Shown piece after piece: positions 1 through 10,400 of a stretch of 64,000 bases of DNA (positions are counted from its first letter, which is position 1; each line of letters starts with the position of its first letter). Both the position numbers and the translations under genes were made by a program. The stretch lies in contig JAJPGZ010000002.1 in the NCBI GenBank assembly GCA_021325495.1, positions 1-64,000 of the forward strand, in the 5' to 3' direction. Source of the DNA: Spartobacteria bacterium. Its GTDB lineage: Bacteria > Verrucomicrobiota > Verrucomicrobiia > Chthoniobacterales > UBA10450. The notes beneath the pieces are model-generated. The model did not search any database and was not told the DNA's origin. It saw nothing but the letters and a program-made list of their open reading frames with translations.

Positions 1-371
1 ACGCCGGTGCCGCTCATCTGATGGCAAGTCGCGCAATTCTGTGAGAAAACTTTTTTGCCACGTTCGGCTGGCGTGAGTTCCTGGGCCGGTCCGGCTGCGC
101 CGCCGGCCGCGACTTTTTTCATGGGATGAACGGGCGGGTCGAGCGCTTCGCCGGTGAACGGGCCGGAGTAACGGCCGAGATAAGCGCCGCCGAGGAAAAG
201 TGCGAGACCGTAAACGATGATGATCCAGATCGAGAGCGGTTCGAGGCCGACGCGCGGCTCGCGTTTTTCGCGTGCGATGGCGGCGTGAACGTCCTGCACT
301 TCTTCGTTTTCGCCGTAATCCATTCCCTGGCGCACGCGCGGTTGCTGCGGGTTGTTAGGCTGGCCGTTCAT
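1..371 (-). CDS. Membrane-anchored c-type cytochrome, 3' end outside the window
   Basis: The reading frame starts at an ATG whose last bases overlap the stop codon of the upstream CcoO-like gene (ATGA overlap) and runs off the left edge. About 123 residues are visible: a hydrophilic N-terminus of about 45 residues, one membrane segment around residues 47-68, a linker, then the haem-binding motif CATCH at 113-117. In cbb3-type oxidases the gene after ccoO is often the c-type cytochrome ccoP, so a CcoP-like electron donor is the natural reading. Only one haem site is visible, so a simple monohaem cytochrome c is equally possible. It is the last visible gene of the long act/cco operon. Confidence 0.85.
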   Translation of the reverse strand, partial: MNGQPNNPQQPRVRQGMDYGENEEVQDVHAAIAREKREPRVGLEPLSIWIIIVYGLALFLGGAYLGRYSGPFTGEALDPPVHPMKKVAAGGAAGPAQELTPAERGKKVFSQNCATCHQMSGTG

Positions 372-1270
372 TTCTTTGCCTCCGGTGCCGGAGCAGCTGC
401 GGCTGGTGACGGTGCGGGTGATGCCGCCGCGGGAGCGGCCGGAGCGGCGCCCGCTTTCACTTCAGTGAGTGGATGCGATTGATCGAGCGACATTAAAAAT
501 GCGACCAGACATTTCGCGTCGTAGGTCGGAACAATTTCGTAACCTTCCGGCGGCGTGTCGCGTCCACTTAATTTCAGCGCATCGGCCGAGGGCTCGCCAC
601 TGATGCGGCGTTTCTCGTAAAGAAATTTGAAGCCGGGCATGATGGAATCGCGATTCACGCTGCGCGGAGCGTAGAGGTGTTGATGATGCCAGGCAGCCGA
701 ATACGGCAATCCCTCAGGGGATGGCGACGAAGCCGGAGCGTTTTGCGGCGGTGCGGGAGATTGGTTCGGAGAAGGCGGCGATGCGGATTTGTTAGGCGGA
801 TTTCCAGCCGGCGCAGGAGAAGATGTCGATTTTGCAGGAGCAGGAGGAGCCGCGGGCGAACCCGCTGGAGACGCACCCGGTTGTGCCGCGCTGGTCTCTT
901 CCGACGGCGCGCGTTTGCCGACGTTCGATAGATCGGGGCCGATGCGCATTTGCCCGAGCACGACTGGACGCGCAAAAATGTAATCGCGCGGCGCGCTCCG
1001 GCGTTCACCCCATTTGCGCTCGATGTCGGCGGAAATGTAATCGGCCCGAATCCATTCGCTGTGGCAATACATGCAGCCGTTGCTGGTGTAGACGTGGCGG
1101 CCGCGCTCGGCCATGCCCGATGGCGGAAGCGGATACATGTCGTTTTCGTCCTGCGGATTTACTTCGGGATCGAGATGACCGATTTGCGCATTCGGGATGG
1201 CGGTGAGGCCGAGCCACGAGAACGCGAAGATGGCGAACAATCCCAGGAAAAGTGGCGCGAGTCCCCTCAT
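368..1270 (-). CDS. ccoO: CcoO/FixO-like monohaem cytochrome c subunit with a proline/alanine/serine-rich insert
   Basis: This 300-residue protein has an N-terminal membrane segment (about residues 5-24) and a haem c motif CMYCH at 66-70, followed by a CcoO-like sequence (SEWIRADY after the haem site, IMPGFKF later with a candidate Met ligand). Between about residues 122 and 190 there is a low-complexity Pro/Ala/Ser/Asn insert, and the C-terminus ends in another Pro/Ala tail; the usual CcoO lacks both. Start and stop overlap the neighbours by ATGA junctions, so translation is probably coupled. It would pass electrons between soluble or membrane cytochromes and the adjacent CcoN-like subunit. 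Confidence 0.85.
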   Translation of the reverse strand: MRGLAPLFLGLFAIFAFSWLGLTAIPNAQIGHLDPEVNPQDENDMYPLPPSGMAERGRHVYTSNGCMYCHSEWIRADYISADIERKWGERRSAPRDYIFARPVVLGQMRIGPDLSNVGKRAPSEETSAAQPGASPAGSPAAPPAPAKSTSSPAPAGNPPNKSASPPSPNQSPAPPQNAPASSPSPEGLPYSAAWHHQHLYAPRSVNRDSIMPGFKFLYEKRRISGEPSADALKLSGRDTPPEGYEIVPTYDAKCLVAFLMSLDQSHPLTEVKAGAAPAAPAAASPAPSPAAAAPAPEAKK

Positions 1271-2754
1271 AGATGCGTCTCCGATCCCTCCGCTTCGACT
1301 GGATTCAAAAACGTCGGCACGCTCGCGGTCCGACCGAGGCCGAACAACATCAATCCGAAATGAAACGCGAAGATGAAATGCGCCGCCGCCATCAAAACTC
1401 CGGCGACGCTACGTCCACGCAGATAAGGCAAGATCGACAATGTACTTTCGTTGAAGGACATCGTGGGGTCTTCCATGTTCGAGCCTTCGGCAAAGCCGCC
1501 GGCGAGCAACATCAGCGTCATCAATCCGACCCCGTAGGCCGCCGCCCAGAAATGAAGTTTGATCAGCGTGGCATAACGCCACTCGCGACCGACCAGGCGC
1601 GGCACGATGTAGTACATCGAGCCGAAGAGAATCATCGAGACAAATGCGTAAAGACCGAGGTGCGAATAGGCGACGTGCACTTGCGTGAAATTAACGAAGC
1701 GCGCGATTGATCGCAGCGACAGCAAAATACCGAGCGCGCCGAATACGGTGTAGGCCATCGCGCCGAAAACGGTGAATCGAAGCGTCGGGCTGTAGCGCAT
1801 CAGCTGAAAATTCCCGGCCATCGTCATGTGATGATTCAAACCGACGGTGACGATCGGAATGATCGTCAGAATTGCGGCGGCGATGCTCGCCGTGATCATC
1901 CACGCGGGGAACGGTCCATCGACCACGCGTTGCAATCCGGTCCAGCTCGAGAAAAGAGCGTAAGTCCAGAAACCGATGGTCGCCAAATGATAACTGTAAA
2001 CCGGGCGCCCGATTACTTTCGGGATCATGTAATAAGCGGTGCCGAGCGCGATGGCGCCGAACCAGAGGAACATGAGATTGTTCGCGTACCACCAGGCCAC
2101 GGCTGATTGCATCACGCCCTGCACCGGCACGACGAACAACATCAATTGCGCGGCCGCGTACATCCACGGGAACCAGAGGAACGCGCCGATGAGGTACCAT
2201 TGCGTGATGTAAATTTGTTCGCCGCGACGGAAGCGGAACATCAACACCGCCCACGACATAATGATGGCGTAAGCGACAAACAAAATGAGTCCGGCATACG
2301 GAGGAAACTCGAGCCATTGAAAGCCGGTATTTTCGCCGACCAAGATCGCGCCGACACCGACGAGCACGCCAAGATTCCAAAAAGCTGCGCCGGTAATGAT
2401 GAGCAACGGATGACGCAAGACGGTGCGGCAAAGTCGCGCCATCAACCAGATGCCGGTGCCCATCGCCGCCATCGAGGCCCACCCGTAAATCATAATGTTC
2501 ATGTGGGCCGGACGGAGGCGGCCCCAGGTGAGAAAGCTGACGTTGCCTAACAAATCGGGCGAGTGCGCTTTGAACGAAACGAGCCAGGCGAGCAAAGTGC
2601 CTAACAACAGCCAGACGATGGCGGAGGTGTAGAACATTAACACCGGAATCCGCGTCGATGCATCGATGAGCGCGCGCTCGACGATGTCGGTTTCGCTCGC
2701 CTGAACTGCGGCCAGTCTTTCCGGCGCTTTCAGTGGAAGTTCAGTGGCGTCCAT
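1267..2754 (-). CDS. CcoN-like haem-copper oxidase subunit I homologue that appears to lack the CuB ligands
   Basis: This is a 495-residue polytopic membrane protein of the cbb3 oxidase subunit I family, with about 12 hydrophobic segments. His84 in RPAHMNIMIYGW matches the low-spin haem ligand region, and RPVYSY and YYMIPK are family landmarks. From family knowledge, the CuB histidines of classical CcoN lie in WWYGHN and in a GPHH motif. The aligned segments here read WWYANN (about 221-226) and TGLQR (about 272-276), so all three CuB histidines seem to be missing. A later HH pair (308-309) lies one helix further on. The protein may therefore be an electron-transfer or structural partner of complex III rather than an O2-reducing site. 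It sits directly behind act genes and before a CcoO-like gene. Confidence 0.8.
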   Translation of the reverse strand: MDATELPLKAPERLAAVQASETDIVERALIDASTRIPVLMFYTSAIVWLLLGTLLAWLVSFKAHSPDLLGNVSFLTWGRLRPAHMNIMIYGWASMAAMGTGIWLMARLCRTVLRHPLLIITGAAFWNLGVLVGVGAILVGENTGFQWLEFPPYAGLILFVAYAIIMSWAVLMFRFRRGEQIYITQWYLIGAFLWFPWMYAAAQLMLFVVPVQGVMQSAVAWWYANNLMFLWFGAIALGTAYYMIPKVIGRPVYSYHLATIGFWTYALFSSWTGLQRVVDGPFPAWMITASIAAAILTIIPIVTVGLNHHMTMAGNFQLMRYSPTLRFTVFGAMAYTVFGALGILLSLRSIARFVNFTQVHVAYSHLGLYAFVSMILFGSMYYIVPRLVGREWRYATLIKLHFWAAAYGVGLMTLMLLAGGFAEGSNMEDPTMSFNESTLSILPYLRGRSVAGVLMAAAHFIFAFHFGLMLFGLGRTASVPTFLNPVEAEGSETHL

Positions 2755-2778
2755 GGTGTTCGTGCAAGATCGACATGT

Positions 2779-3429
2779 TCATTGTCGTGGTGATGGCGAA
2801 GGCGATTCTTTTCCGCGTACGGGCAATGGCGAACCTGGAGGCGGTTGCGCCGGGGTCGATGCGGGCTGGACCGGCGGATTCACTGTTTGTGCCTGCGGCG
2901 TTGTCGCCGGTGTCGCGTTTGTGCCTGGTTGCGTGTGCGGTTGGACCGGCGCGGGATTTGTCGCCGCCGCCGGTTGACCGCGATTTTCCGAGTGTGGTCC
3001 TTCAACCGCATTTGGTTTTGGCGTCGCGCTCGCTTTCGGTGATGCGCTTCCGGCCGGAGCTGGAGCGGCTGGCGCTTGCGCGGCGGCGGCTGGCGGCGGC
3101 GTCGCAATCGGTCCGGCCAACGCTGGTTTCTTATTCGCAAGATCGACAACGGCCAGTTCCATCGCGCGATCAATCGGAATCCGCACCGTGCCTTTGTTCT
3201 TGTCGATCCACGCGTACGTGGTGAGCGATTTGGCGTCGTCTTGCAGCGATTTCACTTTTTCCATGCGCTGTTTCGCGCGCTCGCGTTCGTAATTAGTCCC
3301 GCGCGGCGATGGACCGACGACCGCGAGCACGATCGCGCCGAAAAGAAAAAAGAGCAGAACAATTCCGAACCAGGTCGAAAGCGGCGCGCGCGACCTAACG
3401 AGTTCCTGGATTTGTTCGCGATCGGCCAT
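2779..3429 (-). CDS. Small membrane protein with a long Pro/Ala-rich tail, in the act operon
   Basis: This 216-residue product is not assigned to a family. It has one membrane segment at about residues 19-41, a charged region of about 65 residues, then a Pro/Ala/Gln-rich low-complexity tail from about residue 105. It lies between actF and the CcoN-like gene, one base downstream of actF and 24 bp upstream of the CcoN start; an AAGATCGACA copy sits in that gap. The position suggests an accessory subunit or assembly factor of the respiratory complex. The tail composition resembles the Pro/Ala segments of the neighbouring CcoO-like protein. Confidence 0.75.
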   Translation of the reverse strand: MADREQIQELVRSRAPLSTWFGIVLLFFLFGAIVLAVVGPSPRGTNYERERAKQRMEKVKSLQDDAKSLTTYAWIDKNKGTVRIPIDRAMELAVVDLANKKPALAGPIATPPPAAAAQAPAAPAPAGSASPKASATPKPNAVEGPHSENRGQPAAATNPAPVQPHTQPGTNATPATTPQAQTVNPPVQPASTPAQPPPGSPLPVRGKESPSPSPRQ

Positions 3430-3430
3430 G

Positions 3431-4630
3431 TCAATTCACCAATTTCAAAGATTCGATCAGGCGTGGATCGCGCACCGGGAACATTGATGAGCGCCCGACG
3501 ATGCGGAGATAGATGAAGGCGAGCGTCGCGCCGATGGCGATGAGCGATGTGAAATCCCAAACGCTGACGTGCACGCCGGTTCCATGCAGCGCCGGCAAAA
3601 CAATGATGTACATGTCGAGGATCTGCATGCAGATGATCCAGATCGCGATCCCCGCGAGCTCGCCCGGATTCTTTTTCACGAAACGCATGAGCAGGATGCC
3701 AAATGCGATGAAGAAACGGCCGAGGACGAGCAGCAAACTCAAATACCACCAGCTCTCGGTATTTCGCGCGATGAAGTATTGCGTCTCCTCCGGAATGTTT
3801 GCGTACCAGATGAGCATGTACTGGCTGAAGCCGATGTAGGCCCAGAAAACGGAGAAGGCGAGCATCCACTTTCCCATGATGTGGTAATGCTCGAGCGTGA
3901 CGACGTCCTTTAGATAACCGGCCTTGCGCAGGGCGGTGATGACGAGCACAAGCAACGACATCGAGCTGCCGGCCGCGCCGGCGAAAATGTAAACGCCCCA
4001 CATGGTCGAGAACCATTTGTAATTCAGGCTCATCAACCAATCGCACGCGCCGAAAGTGAGACAGAACGCGAAGAGCGGAAGACTAACGAACGCGAGTTTG
4101 CGAAGCTTCAGGGTGAAGGCGGGATTCCCGTCCTTGTCCTGCAAGATCGACAATCGTCTTAGCAACTGCGAAGCGACGATCCAGAAGAGGAAGAAGCAGA
4201 TGGCGCGGATGAGGAAGAAATTCCAATTCAGATATTGGCGCTTGGAATCGAGCACCGGATCGGCGCCCACCGGCGTATTCATCCATTCGTACAAATGATG
4301 ACGCAGAACGAGAACCGGAATGAACAGGATGGCCAGCGGCAACATGAGCACGGCGATGTTTTCGAGTTGTCGCCTAACGACCACGGTCCACTCGGCATCG
4401 ACCGCGAAATGCACGATCGCCCAGAAGAAACATCCGGCGCAGAGCGTGAAGAAAACGGCGAAGGCGAACAGCCACGAATGCGCGAATTGCGTGGTGTCGA
4501 TGACCGCGCCGACGACGCTGAGCACGATGGCGACGAACGCGACCAACGCGAGCAAGATCGACAATCCCCCGAAGCGTTCGCTCTCGAAGTATTCGCCTTC
4601 CGGTTTCGGAATGTCGGTGCGCTCGCTCAT
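3431..4630 (-). CDS. actF: Alternative complex III subunit ActF
   Basis: This integral membrane subunit of alternative complex III has 399 residues and about ten hydrophobic segments. The ATG at 4630 was chosen because it overlaps the actE stop codon by ATGA; the open frame extends further upstream only through actE. ActF is related to the NrfD-like subunit ActC and is thought to help anchor the complex and handle menaquinol. Gene order actA-B-C-D-E-F is complete here, which makes the assignment firm. Two AAGATCGACA copies lie inside the gene (about 4143 and 4554), both read as a Leu-Ser-Ile-Leu peptide. Confidence 0.92.
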   Translation of the reverse strand: MSERTDIPKPEGEYFESERFGGLSILLALVAFVAIVLSVVGAVIDTTQFAHSWLFAFAVFFTLCAGCFFWAIVHFAVDAEWTVVVRRQLENIAVLMLPLAILFIPVLVLRHHLYEWMNTPVGADPVLDSKRQYLNWNFFLIRAICFFLFWIVASQLLRRLSILQDKDGNPAFTLKLRKLAFVSLPLFAFCLTFGACDWLMSLNYKWFSTMWGVYIFAGAAGSSMSLLVLVITALRKAGYLKDVVTLEHYHIMGKWMLAFSVFWAYIGFSQYMLIWYANIPEETQYFIARNTESWWYLSLLLVLGRFFIAFGILLMRFVKKNPGELAGIAIWIICMQILDMYIIVLPALHGTGVHVSVWDFTSLIAIGATLAFIYLRIVGRSSMFPVRDPRLIESLKLVN

Positions 4631-5370
4631 TTCTTCGGTGACTCCGCTGGTTTCGCTTCGGGCTTCGGCGCCTCGGCCGGTTTGTCGAGCTCGGCGCGAT
4701 GGTCCATCGGCACATCGACCACGCTCGAATTCTGACTTCGCTGTAGCGCGCGCAAATACGCAATGATCGCCCACCGGTCGTTCACCGGAATGTTTGGTCC
4801 GTAGGCCATCATCGTGTTTTTCCCATTCGTGATCGTGTTAAAAATCTCGCCGTCGGACATTTTGCGAATGCGATCGTCCTGCAACGTCACCACGGTCGTT
4901 AGGCCGAATTGCTTCGTCACGCCATTGCCGTCGCCTTTGACTCCGTGACACATCGCACAGGTGATGTTGAAACGTTCATGGCCGCGCCGCAGCAGGTCGG
5001 GCGTCACTTCGACCGGAATGCCGGTGCCCCAGTTCGGCCCCATTTTGCCGGTGTCGTGGTAATCGGTCATCGAGCTGAATGCGATTGTCGATCTTGCCGG
5101 AGCAGCAGCCGGCACCCCGGCGCTCGGAGTAGCCATTGTTTCCGCTTTCGGAAATTCATAACCAACCGGAACCGTTCCCGCGATCGGCATGCGCGGTCCG
5201 CGTTCATCGGCGAAAAAATTCGAGGGCGATTGCGCGCGCACTTTCATTTGCCGCACCATGTCGGGAAAAATTTCCCACGGCGTCCGCTGCGAATGTTGCC
5301 CGCGGAAACCGGCGATTCCGATGAGCGCGATCGCTGCCAGCAAAGAAATGAGAAGGAAGCCGCGCAACAT
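4627..5370 (-). CDS. actE: Alternative complex III monohaem cytochrome c subunit ActE
   Basis: This 247-residue protein has an N-terminal membrane anchor or signal (residues 4-22) and a single haem c motif CAMCH followed by GVKGDGNG. The C-terminal part has the usual cytochrome c fold ending (DRWAIIAYLRALQ) and then a Pro/Lys-rich tail. It is the electron-exit cytochrome of alternative complex III. It begins 3 bp after actD and overlaps actF by four bases. An AAGATCGACA copy at 5086 is read in the Arg-Ser-Thr frame, which is rare among the in-gene copies in this window. Confidence 0.92.
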   Translation of the reverse strand: MLRGFLLISLLAAIALIGIAGFRGQHSQRTPWEIFPDMVRQMKVRAQSPSNFFADERGPRMPIAGTVPVGYEFPKAETMATPSAGVPAAAPARSTIAFSSMTDYHDTGKMGPNWGTGIPVEVTPDLLRRGHERFNITCAMCHGVKGDGNGVTKQFGLTTVVTLQDDRIRKMSDGEIFNTITNGKNTMMAYGPNIPVNDRWAIIAYLRALQRSQNSSVVDVPMDHRAELDKPAEAPKPEAKPAESPKK

Positions 5371-5373
5371 TCG

Positions 5374-5928
5374 TTAGTCCTCGTGCACGATGGTGATGTG
5401 TTGGCCGCCGGTGCGCTCGAGTAGCTCGCGCGCTTCGATTTCGGTAAAGCGCGGATCGCGCGCTTCGATCGCGAGAAAGAAACCGTCGTTCGACACGCGT
5501 TTAAAGCGTTCCCAGTTGAACATGGGATGATACCAGCGCGGCAGACCGTTCATGATTTGCCACGCGAAAAATGCGGCGAAGGCGGAGAAAAGGACCGTGG
5601 CCTCGAACATGATCGGGAAAAACGCCGGCACCGTGCGCCACGTGTACGGTTTTCCGTGAACAATGAGCGGATATAAAATCCAGGACGGGCCAAATTCCAA
5701 AATCACCGCTGTGAGTAAACCGGTGATGCCGCCGGCCAACACGACGGCGCTGAGCCATGATTTGCCCAGACCCATGGCGTCATCCATTCCGTGAATTGGG
5801 AATGGCGAGTAAACATCCCAGCGTTTGAACCCGGCGTCGCGCACGGCCTTGGCCGCTTCATACAAGGCATGCGGCGTCGGGTACTCCGCCGCCATCGCGT
5901 AAACTTTGTGACCGGATGGCGTTCTCAT
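5374..5928 (-). CDS. actD: Alternative complex III subunit ActD (DUF3341)
   Basis: This 184-residue protein has a soluble N-terminus containing the typical [15 protein letters not shown]-like stretch (here [10 protein letters not shown]), two hydrophobic segments around residues 57-77 and 98-124, and a soluble C-terminus. This is the DUF3341 pattern of ActD, a membrane subunit of alternative complex III. The start overlaps the actC stop by ATGA, and actE follows after 3 bp, as expected for a tightly translated complex. Confidence 0.92.
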   Translation of the reverse strand: MRTPSGHKVYAMAAEYPTPHALYEAAKAVRDAGFKRWDVYSPFPIHGMDDAMGLGKSWLSAVVLAGGITGLLTAVILEFGPSWILYPLIVHGKPYTWRTVPAFFPIMFEATVLFSAFAAFFAWQIMNGLPRWYHPMFNWERFKRVSNDGFFLAIEARDPRFTEIEARELLERTGGQHITIVHED

Positions 5929-7391
5929 TGATTTCTCTCCATTCCGCCGGCGCCAACCGGATGATGGCTGGCAAGATCGACATCGTAATGTGGGTCGGCT
6001 TCGGGCACGACGATCTTCACTTCGCTCATCGCGATTAAGGGCAAAAACCTAACGAATAACAAAAAGAGCGAAGTGAAAATGCCGAGCGTGCCGATGAACG
6101 TCCAAATGTCGACCCAGGTCGCATGAAAGATTCCCCACGAGCTCGGGAGAAAGTCGCGGTGCAATCCGCCGACGATGATGATGAAACGCTCGTACCACAT
6201 GCCGGCGTTCACGCACATACAGACGAAATAAACGACGAAGACATTGCGCCGGCACCAACGGAACCAGAAGAGTTGCGGCGAAATAAAATTGCAGAAGAAC
6301 ATGCCGACCCACCAGTACCACCAATACGGACCGAGCACGCGATTGTAGAACGCGAAACGCTCGTACTGATTTCCCGAATACCAGGCCATAAAAAATTCCA
6401 TGGCGTAGGCGTAGGCGACGAATGAGCCGGTCAGCAAAATGATCTTCGCCATTTTGTCGACGTGCGCCGGCGTGATCACATCGTGCAGTTTGAAAATCGC
6501 GCGCGCGGGCAACATCAACGTCAGCACCATGGCGAAGCCGCCGAAGATCGCGCCTGCGACAAAGTACGGCGGAAAAATTGTCGTGTGCCATGTCGGCAGG
6601 ACCGAGGTGGCGAAGTCGAATGACACGACACTGTGCACCGAAAGCACGAGCGGCGTGGAAAGACCGGCCAACAGCAAATACGCCATTTCGTAATGGCGCC
6701 ATTGCCGATTTCCGCCGCGCCAGCCGAGCGCGAAAATTCCGAACAGGAACTTTTTAATCTTCGTTGTCGATCTATCGCGCAATGTCGCGAGGTCGGGGAC
6801 GAGTCCGGTGTACCAGAACAAGACCGAGACCGTGAAATAGGTTGAGACCGCGAACACGTCCCACATCAACGGACTGCGAAAGTTTGGCCAGATGCCGTAG
6901 TTGTTAGGCAAAGGCGCGAGATACCACGCCATCCAGACTCGTCCGACGTGAATTCCCGGGAAAATCGCCGCGCACATAACGGCGAAGAGCGTCATCGCTT
7001 CGGCCGAACGATTGATCGACGTGCGCCATTTTTGTCGCAGCAAATACAAGATGGCCGAAATCAAAGTGCCGGCGTGTCCGATACCGATCCAGAAAACGAA
7101 GTTGGTGATGTCCCACGCCCAACCGACCGGATGATTCAATCCCCACGTTCCGACGCCGGTTGAAATTTGGTAGCCGAGACAGAACAAACCGATCGACGCA
7201 ATCGTCGCCGTAAACGTGAACGTCACCCACCACCAACGCGGCGCGCGTTGCTCGACTACACCGGTGATGCGCTCAGTGATCCAGCTGAAGTTGCGCTTGT
7301 TCAACACCAGCGGCTGGCGCTGAATGCGCGCCTCCGGCGAAGATGACGCCTCTTCTGCGATCACTTCTGGAAATGTGGATTCGTTAGCCAT
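5925..7391 (-). CDS. actC: Alternative complex III NrfD-like quinol-oxidising membrane subunit ActC
   Basis: This NrfD/PsrC-family membrane protein has 488 residues and about ten transmembrane segments. In alternative complex III, ActC forms the quinol site and passes electrons to the iron-sulfur part of ActB. Landmarks include the histidine-containing segment around [20 protein letters not shown], from which the conserved quinol-site region can be recognised. It starts 21 bp after actB; that gap holds an AAGATCGACA copy at 7402. Confidence 0.93.
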   Translation of the reverse strand: MANESTFPEVIAEEASSSPEARIQRQPLVLNKRNFSWITERITGVVEQRAPRWWWVTFTFTATIASIGLFCLGYQISTGVGTWGLNHPVGWAWDITNFVFWIGIGHAGTLISAILYLLRQKWRTSINRSAEAMTLFAVMCAAIFPGIHVGRVWMAWYLAPLPNNYGIWPNFRSPLMWDVFAVSTYFTVSVLFWYTGLVPDLATLRDRSTTKIKKFLFGIFALGWRGGNRQWRHYEMAYLLLAGLSTPLVLSVHSVVSFDFATSVLPTWHTTIFPPYFVAGAIFGGFAMVLTLMLPARAIFKLHDVITPAHVDKMAKIILLTGSFVAYAYAMEFFMAWYSGNQYERFAFYNRVLGPYWWYWWVGMFFCNFISPQLFWFRWCRRNVFVVYFVCMCVNAGMWYERFIIIVGGLHRDFLPSSWGIFHATWVDIWTFIGTLGIFTSLFLLFVRFLPLIAMSEVKIVVPEADPHYDVDLASHHPVGAGGMERNQ

Positions 7392-7412
7392 CGCTTAATG
7401 CAAGATCGACAA

Positions 7413-10400
7413 TCACGGCTCGGCTGGACTCGGGCTCTCCTCTCCTTCCGGTTCGCGGTCCGATTTCGGATTCAATTTTCCTTTATCGTGTTCGCTTTCG
7501 TAATCGTGCTTCTCGTTCTCGGTTGAATCTTTCTCGACCGGACTGGCCACGCCAATCTTGCGCGCGTCCGGCATTTTCGGATTCGGATTCCGCAGCCGCG
7601 CGAGATAACTCGTGCGCGTGTTCACATTCAAATAAGCCAGCAGCCGATAATTTCGGTCCTGCGCTTTCATTTTCGAAACGCGACTTTCCGGATCGCTGAT
7701 GTCGCCGAAGACAATCGCTTCGTTAGGGCAAGCCTGCGCACACGCGCTCGTGAATGAATCCCGCGGAATGCGCAAATCGCCGCCGGTCGCGCCGACGCGC
7801 GCATGCGTCGCGATTTTCGCCTCTTCGATGCGTTGCACGCAGAACGTGCATTTCTCCATCACACCGCGCATACGCACCGTCACGTTCGGATTCTTCTGAA
7901 GCTTCACGATGTCGGGCGCGCCTTTCTCCGTGAACGGCGCGATGTATTCGTGCCAGGTCGCGAGTTGCCCGGCGATGACCTTTTTGCCGACTGGCCGCTG
8001 GTTGTAATCGAAGAAATTGAAGCGGCGGACTTTGAACGGACAGTTGTTCGCGCAATACCGCGTGCCGACGCAACGGTTGTAGGCCATGACGTTGAGGCCG
8101 TCCTCGCTGTGCACCGTCGCGTTTACCGGACAAACGGTTTCGCACGGCGCGTTCTCGCAATGCTGACACATCATCGGCTCGTGTACCATCTCGGGATTCT
8201 GCGGATACTCTTGTCGATCTTGATTGAATCCCTTCTCGCTCGCGTAATAGCGATCGATCCGGATCCAGTGCATCGCGCGACCGTGTTGCACTTGTAATTT
8301 TCCGACGACCGGAATGTTGTTCTCGGCCTGGCACGCGATCACACACGCGCTGCAACCGGTGCAAACATTGAGATCGACCGCCATGCCCCACTGCTGTTCC
8401 GCGTTCAGCGGCGGATGCGCGTAGAGCGACGGTAATTTCGACGGCAACTCTTCGTCGCCGGCGATCTTCTTCACGAAATCGTTTTCTTCGCGGTAATGTT
8501 CGAGGGTCGCTTCCCTAACGAGTCCGCGGCCTTCGATGCTCCAATGATCCTGTGTTATCGCCAGCGGATATTTCCGTCCGACTTTTTCAACGCGAATGCT
8601 CTCGATGTTTTTTCCATCGGCGACCGCGAAGTGCGAAGTGTTTGCGGTGCGTAGATAAAAGGCGTTGAAGCCGTGTTGTTCCGCGGTCGTCGGATGCGCT
8701 TCCACATCGCCGCCCGCGTACGGCAATGCGTCGAATCCTGGCATCCTGCGTCCGTAACCGAGCGGGATCGTGATCGAATTGTCCGCGTGTCCCGGTTGGA
8801 TCACGACCGCGCACTCGAGCTCGCGCGTGATCGGCGAATTGTTCGCGTCTCGCGCAAGATCGACAATCGCTATGCGAATGACGTCGCCCGTCTCCACCGC
8901 GAGATTTTTCGCCGTCTCCGGCGAGAGCAACGCCGCATTGTCCCACGCCAATTTCGTGATCGGGTCGGGCAACTCTTGCAGCCACCCATTATTATAATAG
9001 CGGCCGTCGTCCATCGAGTAATCGCGCACGAAAACGATCTCCGGTTTTTCCGGCGTCGGCGCGGAGGTTGTGCTCCACGATTGTTGCACCGCCGCCGCGG
9101 CGCCGCCGGCAATTGCTCCGGCGCGATCTTTCGGTTGCACGTGCGCGGCGAAACCGTCGTGGACGAATTTATTCCACGCGCTATCGAAATCTCCCGGCGG
9201 CCGCGTCGCGCGAAATGTCGCCTGCACCAGCTCGGGACCTTCCACTTTCGGTCCGCCCAAAATCGCGTTGAGCAATTCGATTTCGGACATTCCGCCGAAG
9301 AGCGGCATGATCATTGGTTGGATCGACAAGTACGTTCCGTCGGATGCGAGCGTGTCGCCCCATGCTTCCAGAAAATGCGCCATCGGCACATGCCACGTGC
9401 TCAACGAAGATGTCGCGTCCTCGTGATAACCGAGCCTAACGACATCCGGAATTCTTTTCTGCAAATCCGCCCACTCGATTTGCGGCTGATCTGTGACTAA
9501 CGAACGAAACGCGTTGTAAACCGGATCGCCGCCGAGAATGAAAAGTTGCTTTACTTTGTCCTGCGCGATTTCGTCCGCGAGCTGGACGATGTCGATCTTG
9601 CGCGGATTCGATGGGACATCGCGCACTGCCAAAGTGGCGCCGATGTTTTTCAGCGCCGCATTCATTCCATACGCGAGCAACTGCACCGAGGGCGATTGAT
9701 GCGCGCCGGCCAAAACCAAACTCGCGCCTGCTTTCGATGCGAGATCGGCCGCGCATTCCGCGATCCATTCATCATCGATGCCTCCGCTTTCGACCGGCGT
9801 GATGCTGCCTAACAATGAATTCAAACCGCCGTCGCCGGTCGCGCTGGCAAGTTCCTTCGCGAGCGCGTAAGCCACGGTCGCGACCTGGCTCGCCGGACAA
9901 CGCAAACGATGGTCGGCCATCGAACCGGTGAGCGTGAAACGGTTTTCGACCACGTAGAGGCGGTTCATCGTGTCCTTAGCCGAGCCGACACGACGACGCG
10001 AAGTGAAAGCGCGCACGGAAGCGAGATCGCCTTCGCCGCAATCCACGAAATCGCAATCGAGTGAAAGAATGATATCGGCGCGCTCGAAGCGCGGAATCAC
10101 ACGCGCATTGGGGCCGAAGGCCGCTTGCGTTGCCGTTTGATCGCCTAACGACGGCTCGTAAACGCACCAGCGCATGGCCGGAAACATTTTTTCGAGATCG
10201 CCGCGCAAACGCTCGCGCGTGGGCGAATGTGTTTCTTCGACGAGAAAAGCGAGCCCGGCGCCGCCGTCCGCCTTCGCTTTACCAACAAGATCGACAAGGT
10301 ACTTCTCAAACGCGGCGCGATCGCGTGTTTGCAACATGTCGATCTTGCGGCCCCGTTCCGTTTTTTCTTCGCGCTGCGCGAAGCGGCGCGAGCGCGTCGG

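Noticed and set aside
8673-9500. Long open frame on the plus strand opposite actB (275 codons), and similar frames opposite other genes
   Set aside because: Arg/His-rich low-complexity translation with no recognisable domain; explained by the GC-rich third codon positions of the real gene.
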